Of a stretch of DNA of 5,863 nt, positions 1-5,207 are shown one piece after another. The stretch comes from ANME-2 cluster archaeon. GTDB taxonomy: Archaea; Halobacteriota; Methanosarcinia; Methanosarcinales; Methanocomedenaceae. The notes beneath the pieces were generated by a model. It was not told the origin of the DNA, ran no database searches, and was given only the letters and a program-made list of their open reading frames with translations. Within the stretch, counting starts at the first letter, position 1. Every line of letters begins with the position of its first letter. The position numbers were made by a program, and so were the translations under genes. The stretch is taken from assembly GCA_023544605.1 (NCBI GenBank), contig JAMJFQ010000094.1, positions 1 through 5,863 on the forward strand, written 5' to 3'.

Positions 1-63
1 ACCTCACCCCCCTCTCACCATACTTCCCGGTCGTCCGCTCATAGACAGCAGCAAACACCAGTA
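1..63. other. Unassigned window edge downstream of the dimer glycosylase
   Basis: These 63 bases hold no recognisable gene. Read past its TAG, the minus-strand frame would add 19 residues to a TGA at 6-4, with no family resemblance. No T-rich terminator is visible on the minus strand. Confidence 0.4.
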
Positions 64-393
64 CTAAACCCTGCAGTCACATCCCTTCTCCTGCAATATC
101 CTGACCTGTTCCTCAAACGAGGCAAGATATTCACTCTGCTCACTCTCACCGGTAGCCAGTTCATTATCAAGAGGAGTGTAGTGGTTATATCCCCTCCTCT
201 TCATCTCCTCAACAAGTTCATCATGCCTCAGATACAGGGCATTCAGCCTGCCCCTCCACCGTGTTATCTCAGGATGGTGGGCATATCCTTTCTTATCATT
301 TGTGATTATGGACCAAATGGCATGAAGTTCCCGATGCTCACCAAGTAGATGGTTTCGGCATAGTTTGTCAGGAGGAATGTCCCATATTCTCAT
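64..393 (-). CDS. Pyrimidine dimer DNA glycosylase (T4 endonuclease V-type, Pyr_excise family)
   Basis: Predicted small DNA repair enzyme of 109 residues that would cut the glycosylic bond at UV-induced pyrimidine dimers and nick the resulting abasic site. The N-terminus MRIWDIPPDKLCRNHLLGEH followed by RELHAIW matches the short cellular branch of the T4 DenV family. His15, Glu19, Arg21 and Glu22 line up with T4 His16, Glu20, Arg22 and the catalytic Glu23. The region around residues 36-47 (KGYAHHPEITRW) and the C-terminal CDCRV are also typical, so the protein looks full length and its TAG stop lies where the family normally ends. T4 uses the amino group of Thr2 as nucleophile; here residue 2 is Arg. 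The start ATG at 393-391 has only a weak GTGAG Shine-Dalgarno match six bases upstream. It is divergent from the next gene. The family call is firm; dimer specificity is inferred. Confidence 0.85.
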   Translation of the reverse strand: MRIWDIPPDKLCRNHLLGEHRELHAIWSIITNDKKGYAHHPEITRWRGRLNALYLRHDELVEEMKRRGYNHYTPLDNELATGESEQSEYLASFEEQVRILQEKGCDCRV

Positions 394-482
394 ATTAAGC
401 TCACATGATAGGTTTTCCAGATCATATATCCCAATGAGTTTACTATTTGAAGCAGGAATAGTATATAATTATCCAATAAGCA
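394..482. promoter_or_regulatory. Divergent AT-rich intergenic promoter region
   Basis: This 89-bp spacer separates the minus-strand dimer glycosylase from the plus-strand DUF420-like gene. The near-palindromic TATA-like stretch GTATATAATTAT at 461-472 can be read on either strand. On the minus strand it would place a transcript start near 435-440 and give a leader of roughly 45 nt. On the plus strand it lies only about 15-20 bp before the ATG at 483, so it would fit the downstream ATG at 528 or a leaderless start only poorly. A second AT-rich patch, ATCATATATC (421-430), could serve a leaderless minus-strand transcript. No operator-like inverted repeat was evident. This is inference from base composition alone. 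Confidence 0.35.
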
Positions 483-878
483 ATGGGAGTTCAAACGATA
501 GACTGGGTTTTTGGGTCAAGACCGGTAATGATATCAGAGATCTCATTGAATGTCCAGATAGCGGTCTTTGCCATCATCATCTGCAGTATGACCTTTTCAA
601 GATCAGATCCATTAAAACACGGTAAAATGGCCTCTATCGTCTTACCGCTGGCAATTATCTCAGTAATATATATGCTCTATTCTTCGATCATTGATTTCTC
701 ATCAGGTCTCCCATCAAATGCTCAGAATTAGCTCAGGGCCCATAAAATACCGGGATTTATTACCATTTTTTTGAGTATTCTGTTCGTCTCAAACCAGTGG
801 AAATGGAAAGTAAAAAAGAACATGAGGATTACCTTTTTATTGTGGCTGGTAACCCTTGTACTTGGCATAATAACGTAG
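483..878 (+). pseudogene. DUF420-like four-helix membrane protein with in-frame TAG (pseudogene or read-through/Pyl candidate)
   Basis: The frame opens with an ATG at 483, six bases after a TAA, runs 82 codons to a TAG at 729-731, then continues in the same frame for 48 more sense codons to a second TAG at 876-878. Read through, it is a 131-residue protein with four hydrophobic segments at about residues 21-39, 50-69, 91-103 and 115-131. Family-like landmarks lie on both sides of the TAG: FGSR near residue 10, KHGKM after helix 1, RAHKIPG just after the TAG, and a WKWKVKKNMRITFLLW block before helix 4. This pattern recalls DUF420 membrane proteins, of which bacterial YozB/CtaM acts in cytochrome oxidase/heme A maturation; no archaeal role is known to me. 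No shift of frame is needed, so one substitution (for example CAG, AAG or TGG to TAG) or a decoded amber codon explains the break. If TAG is a stop, the product is an 82-residue, two-helix protein. There is no clear Shine-Dalgarno. The family call is moderate. Confidence 0.5.
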
Positions 879-880
879 TA

Positions 881-890
881 TATTTTTTAT
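881..890 (+). terminator. T-rich tract, possible archaeal terminator
   Basis: A run of six T (883-888) follows the final TAG of the DUF420-like frame directly and precedes the rfcS promoter region. Archaeal RNA polymerase terminates at U-rich tracts without needing a stem-loop, and I see no strong hairpin here. Support is composition and position only. Confidence 0.3.
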
Positions 891-916
891 AATGGAGTTT
901 AGTTCAATAACTCAAT

Positions 917-937
917 ACAGATTTATTTTTAAAAAAC
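917..937 (+). promoter_or_regulatory. Putative TATA box for rfcS-COG2426
   Basis: The string ACAGATTTATTTTTAAAAAA, followed by a C-rich base change, is the strongest TATA-like block upstream of rfcS. With the usual archaeal spacing of about 25 bp, transcription would begin near 950-955. This gives a 35-40 nt leader that contains the Shine-Dalgarno at 975-981. No factor-binding repeat is evident. Confidence 0.4.
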
Positions 938-974
938 CTTATACCCATCAAAGCCCATATACATCCATCCAACA

Positions 975-981
975 AGGAGGT
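975..981 (+). promoter_or_regulatory. Perfect Shine-Dalgarno (AGGAGGT) deciding a non-canonical rfcS start
   Basis: AGGAGGT is fully complementary to the conserved CCUCC-containing 3' end of archaeal 16S rRNA. Downstream there is no ATG, GTG or TTG in the rfcS frame until GTG at 1082, about 100 nt away and inside the conserved domain. The in-frame triplets within initiation range are ATA (983, 1 nt spacing), ACG (986, 4 nt) and ATA (989, 7 nt). The 7-nt spacing best suits the ATA at 989. Confidence 0.75.
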
Positions 982-988
982 CATAACG

Positions 989-1948
989 ATAAAAGAAGAG
1001 ATCTGGATCGAAAAATACCGCCCCTTCAGCCTGAAAGACATAGTCGGACAGGATGAGGTCATAAAACGCCTCCAGTCGTACGTGAAATCAGGCAACCTGC
1101 CCCACCTGATGTTCTCAGGCCCGCCCGGTGTGGGTAAAACAGCTTCTGCCATCTCCATTGCCAAGGAACTGTTCGGTGAGACCTGGACCAATAACTTCAT
1201 AGAACTCAACGCCAGTGATGAAAGGGGTATCGATGTGGTACGTAACAAGATCAAGAACTTTGCACGCACCTCCCCCCTGGGTGAGGCTGATTTCAAGATA
1301 ATATTCCTGGACGAGGCCGATGCCCTGACCTCAGACGCCCAGAGCGCGCTGCGGCGGACCATGGAAAAATATACCCAAACCTGCAGGTTCATTCTTTCAT
1401 GCAACTACTCATCCAAGATCATCGAACCTATCCAGTCCAGATGTGCAGTATACAGGTTCTCCCCCATACCTATGGAAGCCATCCAGCAGAGAGTGGCCCA
1501 CATTGCCAAAGAAGAAGGGATTGAGGTCACAGATGAGGGCATGGAAGCCATAAAATATGTATCACAGGGCGATATGCGTAAGGCCATTAATGCACTGCAG
1601 GCCGCCGGATTGCTGGAAAATAAAGTAGATATGGATGCCATTTACCAGATAACTGCCACGGCCAGGCCCGAAGAGATCGGTGAACTCATCGACCGGTCAC
1701 TGGCCGGGGACTTCCTTGGTGCCCGTAAACAACTTGATACCTTGCTCATCAACCAGGGGCTTTCAGGAGAAGATATCATTGTCCAGCTGCACAGGACAAT
1801 GTTCGACAAGACCATTCCGGATATCCTGAAAGTAAAATTGATGGACCGTATCGGCGAGATAGATTTCAGGCTGACCGAAGGTGCCAACGAGCGGATACAG
1901 TTAGAAGCGCTGCTTGCTTATTTCGTACTGGCCGGGAAAGGCGGATGA
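989..1948 (+). CDS. rfcS: Replication factor C small subunit (clamp loader ATPase)
   Basis: AAA+ ATPase subunit of the archaeal clamp loader, which opens the PCNA ring and places it on primer-template junctions. Numbered from the chosen start it has 319 residues, normal for the family. The opening KEEIWIEKYRP is the conserved RFC N-terminus. Walker A is GPPGVGKT (44-51), Walker B is FLDEAD (106-111), the sensor region is LSCNYS (136-141), and the SRC arginine-finger motif is at 150-152. The C-terminal collar domain appears complete. The start is odd: the conserved N-terminus has no ATG, GTG or TTG, and the frame is closed by TAA at 908-910 with no usual start in between. I chose ATA at 989 from the perfect Shine-Dalgarno seven bases upstream; ACG at 986 is the alternative. 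GTG at 1082 would remove the EKYRP box and start just before Walker A. The large subunit is not in the window. Its TGA overlaps the next ATG. Confidence 0.95.
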   Translation: MKEEIWIEKYRPFSLKDIVGQDEVIKRLQSYVKSGNLPHLMFSGPPGVGKTASAISIAKELFGETWTNNFIELNASDERGIDVVRNKIKNFARTSPLGEADFKIIFLDEADALTSDAQSALRRTMEKYTQTCRFILSCNYSSKIIEPIQSRCAVYRFSPIPMEAIQQRVAHIAKEEGIEVTDEGMEAIKYVSQGDMRKAINALQAAGLLENKVDMDAIYQITATARPEEIGELIDRSLAGDFLGARKQLDTLLINQGLSGEDIIVQLHRTMFDKTIPDILKVKLMDRIGEIDFRLTEGANERIQLEALLAYFVLAGKGG

Positions 1949-2478
1949 CAGACAATCTATCATCGGTAACTGTTGCAACTGCCAGTTTCCTGTCCACGAT
2001 ACCACACTGGCTGTCCATCGTTATTATTGCCATGCTGCCCGTTTCCGAGCTAAGGGGTGCCATTCCGGTAGCATTGGCCCCTGCGAATGTGGGTGGATAC
2101 GCGATGTCTGTCCCTGAAGCTTATATCCTGGCCGTGATAGGCAACATGATACCTGTTATCCCATTACTCCTGTTCCTTGAACCCGTATCTGATTTCCTGC
2201 GGCGCTGGAGGATTTGGGATGTTTTTTTCACCTGGCTGTTCACAAGGACGCACCGAAATCATAATGAACGGTTCGAGAAATACGGGACACTGGCCCTTAC
2301 CCTATTCGTGGCCATTCCCCTGCCGGTCACAGGTGCATGGACCGGGTGCGCTGCAGCATTTGTTTTTGGTATCAAGTTCAGGCATGCGTTGCTGGCCATC
2401 TTTGCCGGTGTACTGATAGCAGGAGTAGTGGTGAGTGTGTTCACCCTGACAGGTATAAGTATATTTGAATTGTTCTAA
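1945..2478 (+). CDS. Small multi-drug export family membrane protein (COG2426)
   Basis: Integral membrane protein of 177 residues from the Sm_multidrug_ex family (PF06695/COG2426). Hydrophobic segments fall near residues 18-45, 59-79, 115-142 and 146-171, with a basic cytoplasmic-type loop around 86-112 (RRWRIW, RTHRNH). Two family signatures are visible: SELRGAIP at 34-41, near the first membrane segment, and IPLPVTGAWTG at 124-134. The family name comes from weak similarity to drug exporters; the real substrate is not established, so transport is an inference. Its ATG overlaps the rfcS stop as ATGA, which suggests translational coupling and one mRNA. No functional tie between a clamp loader and this protein is obvious. 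Length is normal and the frame is intact. Confidence 0.88.
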   Translation: MTDNLSSVTVATASFLSTIPHWLSIVIIAMLPVSELRGAIPVALAPANVGGYAMSVPEAYILAVIGNMIPVIPLLLFLEPVSDFLRRWRIWDVFFTWLFTRTHRNHNERFEKYGTLALTLFVAIPLPVTGAWTGCAAAFVFGIKFRHALLAIFAGVLIAGVVVSVFTLTGISIFELF

Positions 2479-2553
2479 TACAGGTCAAATCGCAATGAAT
2501 TAGTGTGATCTGAACATATCTATAACCCGTTATTATTCTAGGATGGGATCTTG
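2479..2553 (+). promoter_or_regulatory. Intergenic spacer with Shine-Dalgarno-like GGATGGGATC before the HAD gene
   Basis: This spacer separates the COG2426 and HAD genes. GGATGGGATC at 2541-2550 matches eight of ten bases of the extended archaeal Shine-Dalgarno GGAGGTGATC. Its core is eight bases before the ATG at 2554, and this decides the start over the adjacent TTG at 2551. A TATA-like ATATCTATAA lies at about 2516-2525 and could give a separate, very short-leader transcript; that part is weak. Confidence 0.4.
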
Positions 2554-3645
2554 ATGATAAACTCAGACTGGGAAGGACCCTGGGTCACTGCAGACCATGC
2601 ATTTGACATCATGAAACAGGGTATCAAGGGTGGTGAGCGTCTATTTGCCGCCGTCAGTGCCTATGACGATTACCTGGCATATGTAGTAAAGAAGCAGGAC
2701 TATGAGCCTGGCAATACCCTTGCCCTGATCGCTCCCTTCCTGATAGCCTTTGACCTGGATGACTATTTCCTCACAGCCAGGGCAAAGGATAATGCGAATT
2801 TCATTGCCGGTTCGATCAAAGCCATCGAGATGCTGAGGAGCCATTATACTATGAATATCATCAGTACCAGTTACCACCAGTATGTGCATTATTCCACGTA
2901 TCTGGCAGGGATACCGGTTGAAAATACCTGCTGCACGTGGTTCCCCATAGATGATTATGCAAGGGATATCTCAGATACCGATAAGACAATAATACGGCAG
3001 ATGGCGCAAACCATACTGTCCATGCCGGAACTGGATATTGATGTGAACACCGACCCCCGTGAAATGGATGACGCTGTTGTGGATGCACTGCAGCATCTCG
3101 ACAATTTCTTCTGGGAGGTACTGCCTTTTACCGGTTATGCAAAGATGTTGATGGAGGTCAAGCCAGTAGGAGGCAACCGGAAATATGAAGCTGTGGTGTC
3201 AGCTCTTGAGAAGGAAGGTCAGGAGTTGAAGTGCTCGGCCACCATTGGCGACAGCATTACTGACTTGAAGATGCTGAAAAACACGAAAGATGCGGGCGGG
3301 CTGGCACTCTCATTCAACGGTAATGAGTATGCAATATCCAACTGTAATGTGGCAGTGATGTCAGGTAACTGCATGGTCACGACGCTGCTTGTGGATGTTT
3401 TTGAAAGGAGAGGAATTGAGGCGATTGAGGTACTGGTCTCTGATTGGGGCTGGCCTGCCGTCAAAAAACTTCACGGTCAGGGTGAGGTCGATGAAAATAT
3501 CTATAATGCCTTCAGGCAGGCATTCACCGGTTCGGATTTCCCACATGTGGTGTGGGTGACCCAGGACAATATGGACGAAACCATTCGATTCAGCAAGGAT
3601 TATCGCAGGTCGGTCAGGGGTACGCAGATAGGTGCGCTGGGGTGA
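2554..3645 (+). CDS. Archaeal HAD-superfamily protein, COG4030 type
   Basis: Predicted HAD-fold phosphohydrolase of 363 residues found mainly in methanogens and relatives; the substrate is unknown. Some databases label this family energy-converting hydrogenase A subunit R (EhaR), but no other hydrogenase gene is present here, so I would not carry that role over. The four HAD motifs are readable: motif I NSDWEGP near the N-terminus (nucleophile Asp5, with Glu at the position that is often a second Asp), motif II STS at about 104-106, motif III Lys near 203-210 in VKPVGGNRK, and motif IV GDSITD at 232-237. A helical cap of about 90 residues lies between motifs II and III. The ATG at 2554 was chosen from the Shine-Dalgarno spacing and because it opens MINSD, as expected for motif I at the extreme N-terminus; TTG 2551 adds one residue. 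The C-terminal 80 residues beyond the HAD core are unassigned. Confidence 0.8.
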   Translation: MINSDWEGPWVTADHAFDIMKQGIKGGERLFAAVSAYDDYLAYVVKKQDYEPGNTLALIAPFLIAFDLDDYFLTARAKDNANFIAGSIKAIEMLRSHYTMNIISTSYHQYVHYSTYLAGIPVENTCCTWFPIDDYARDISDTDKTIIRQMAQTILSMPELDIDVNTDPREMDDAVVDALQHLDNFFWEVLPFTGYAKMLMEVKPVGGNRKYEAVVSALEKEGQELKCSATIGDSITDLKMLKNTKDAGGLALSFNGNEYAISNCNVAVMSGNCMVTTLLVDVFERRGIEAIEVLVSDWGWPAVKKLHGQGEVDENIYNAFRQAFTGSDFPHVVWVTQDNMDETIRFSKDYRRSVRGTQIGALG

Positions 3646-3658
3646 TACATCCAAAACG

Positions 3659-3667
3659 TATTAAATC
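3659..3667 (+). promoter_or_regulatory. Possible TATA box for a leaderless FmdE-like mRNA
   Basis: TATTAAATC lies about 25 bp before the ATG at 3689, the usual distance from an archaeal TATA box to the transcript start. No Shine-Dalgarno motif is present within 12 nt of the ATG; the nearest AGG is at 3671-3673. Together these suggest a leaderless transcript. This is inference from position. Confidence 0.35.
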
Positions 3668-3688
3668 CTCAGGTTAAATCTTACTTTA

Positions 3689-4219
3689 ATGTCTTATCCC
3701 AAAATCCCTCCTGACCTTCAACCCATCATCGATTTCCACGGCCACCTCTGCCCCGGCCTGGTACTGGGCTACCGGGCCGCCAAGGCGGGTATGAAACGCA
3801 TCCATGCCATGCGCTCAAAAGATGAAGAACTGGTAGCTATTGTGGAAAACGATTCCTGTGCAGTGGATGCCATCCAGTTCATGACCGGATGCACGTTCGG
3901 CAAGGGTAATTTTTTTTTCAGGGACCACGGCAAGCATGTGTACACACTGGCGCTCAGGCCACATGGCCGTGGTGTGCGGGTAAGTCTGAAAGGCGATGTG
4001 TTCAGGGAAGAGGAGCGCGATGAGCGCATCGAGCAAATATTGAGCATGGATGAAAAGGAGCTGTTCGACGTACAGGACGTTACCGTTGATCTGCCGCAGC
4101 AGGCCAGGATACATACATCAGTACCCTGTTCCAGGTGTGGGGAACCTGTAATGGAGACCAGGGTCATGGAAAAGGATGGAAAAGGCTACTGCATTCCCTG
4201 TTATCATGAATTGCCCTGA
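3689..4219 (+). CDS. fmdE: FmdE-family protein (formylmethanofuran dehydrogenase subunit E-like) with C-terminal zinc ribbon
   Basis: Protein of 176 residues from the FmdE family. Its founding member co-purifies with molybdenum formylmethanofuran dehydrogenase, the first CO2-reducing (or last oxidising) step of methanogenic C1 metabolism; many family members stand alone and have no proven role. The N-terminal FmdE domain shows DFHGHLCPG at 15-23 and NDSCAVDAIQFMTGCTFGKGN around 54-74, which supply His17, His19, Cys21, Cys57 and Cys68 as likely metal ligands. The C-terminus is a treble-clef/zinc ribbon of the type CxxC (147-150) and CxxC (168-171). No fwd/fmd catalytic subunits are adjacent, so this may be an accessory or regulatory paralogue. 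A run of nine T (3910-3918) encodes part of NFFF. The start ATG is the only suitable one before the HGH motif. Confidence 0.88.
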   Translation: MSYPKIPPDLQPIIDFHGHLCPGLVLGYRAAKAGMKRIHAMRSKDEELVAIVENDSCAVDAIQFMTGCTFGKGNFFFRDHGKHVYTLALRPHGRGVRVSLKGDVFREEERDERIEQILSMDEKELFDVQDVTVDLPQQARIHTSVPCSRCGEPVMETRVMEKDGKGYCIPCYHELP

Positions 4220-4223
4220 CAAA

Positions 4224-4232
4224 AAGTATAAG
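4224..4232 (+). promoter_or_regulatory. Putative TATA box for trxB
   Basis: AAGTATAAG, just after the FmdE stop, is the best TATA-like element in the 78-nt gap. It would start transcription near 4255 and leave a leader of about 43 nt. A partial Shine-Dalgarno GGATG (4286-4290) sits seven bases before the trxB ATG. Two ATGs inside the leader (4284, 4288) are out of frame with trxB. Confidence 0.3.
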
Positions 4233-4297
4233 GAAGGGAGAGTGGAATATAGACCGCTCACTATTGTTACAGGATAAACGATAATGGATGTTTTACT

Positions 4298-5206
4298 ATG
4301 GTATATGATGTGATCATAATCGGCGGAGGTCCTGCGGGACTTTCAGCAGGAATATATGCTAAACGTGCAATGATGAATACTTTGCTGATAGAAAAACTGG
4401 GCGTGGGTGGGCAGATCATTAAGACCCATATGCTTGAAAACTACCCCGGCTTCCCTGAGATAAGCGGCATGGAACTGATGCAAAAGATGGAAGAGCATGT
4501 GAAGACATTCGACCTGGAAATGAAGTTTGCTGATGTCCTGGAGGTCAAGAACGGAGGAGATGTTAAGACAGTTGTGACCTCTGATGGTGAGTTTGAGACC
4601 AGATCCGTAATTGTTGCAACAGGCACCAATCCCAGGAAACTGGGTGTACCTGGTGAAGACAAATTCACGGGAAAGGGAGTATCCACCTGCGCTACATGCG
4701 ATGGATTCTTCTTCACAGGCAAGGACGTGGCACTGGTAGGCGGTGGAGACAGCGCTATCGTTGAAGCCATTTTCCTTACAAAAATGGTCAATAAGGTGTA
4801 TGTTATCCACCGCAGGGATGAACTGAGGGCCGAAAAGATAAACCAGGAAAGGGCTTTTAAAAACCCGAAGATAGAGTTTGTCTGGAACTCCAACCTGCAG
4901 TCCATCGAAGGTACTGACACTGTTGAAAAGGTAGTGGTCAGGAACAAGCTCACCGAAGAGACCACAGAGATACCGGTAGGTGGCGTGTTCATGTATGTAG
5001 GTATTGAACCAGGTACTGATTTTATCGATGCCGACAAGGATGAGGCTGGTTTCCTCATTACAGGCGCTGACCTGTCCACTTCCATACCAGGCATCTTTGC
5101 AGCAGGGGACTGCCGCACCACGCTGCTGCGCCAGGTAGCCACGGCCGTGGGTGACGGTGCACTGGCTGCGGTATCGGCTGAGCGTTATATTGCACACCTT
5201 GAATAA
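4298..5206 (+). CDS. trxB: Thioredoxin reductase (NADPH type, FAD flavoprotein)
   Basis: Low-molecular-weight thioredoxin reductase of 302 residues, cytoplasmic, transferring electrons from NADPH through FAD and a redox-active disulfide to thioredoxin. The N-terminal FAD-binding Rossmann motif is GGGPAG (9-14). The active-site disulfide CATC is at 131-134, followed by DG. The NAD(P)H domain has VGGGDSA (147-153), then HRRDELRA at 171-178; the HRRxxxR pattern is the usual NADPH-selecting motif, arguing against the F420-dependent and ferredoxin-linked relatives. The C-terminal FAD motif AAGDCR (268-273) and the RQVATAVGDGALAA block are intact. Length is typical. It ends one base before the nth ATG, so the two are probably cotranscribed. 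No thioredoxin gene is in the window. Confidence 0.96.
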   Translation: MVYDVIIIGGGPAGLSAGIYAKRAMMNTLLIEKLGVGGQIIKTHMLENYPGFPEISGMELMQKMEEHVKTFDLEMKFADVLEVKNGGDVKTVVTSDGEFETRSVIVATGTNPRKLGVPGEDKFTGKGVSTCATCDGFFFTGKDVALVGGGDSAIVEAIFLTKMVNKVYVIHRRDELRAEKINQERAFKNPKIEFVWNSNLQSIEGTDTVEKVVVRNKLTEETTEIPVGGVFMYVGIEPGTDFIDADKDEAGFLITGADLSTSIPGIFAAGDCRTTLLRQVATAVGDGALAAVSAERYIAHLE

Positions 5207-5207
5207 T

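Noticed and set aside
365..625. 86-codon plus-strand frame spanning the glycosylase start and the spacer
   Set aside because: It overlaps the glycosylase start and the DUF420-like gene in a different frame and has no recognisable motif.
904..1404. 166-codon minus-strand open frame opposite rfcS
   Set aside because: Shadow of rfcS; low-complexity Ser/Arg/Leu composition, no family features.
1082..1948. rfcS starting at GTG 1082
   Set aside because: It would drop the conserved EKYRP segment encoded upstream in the same open frame and has no Shine-Dalgarno; the perfect one lies at 975-981.
3769..4167. Two minus-strand open frames opposite the FmdE-like gene
   Set aside because: Antisense shadows; the plus-strand protein has clear HGHxCP and zinc-ribbon motifs.
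5151..5207. Upstream GTG start for nth
   Set aside because: It lies inside trxB and adds 19 residues unlike the family; ATG 5208 gives the normal N-terminus.
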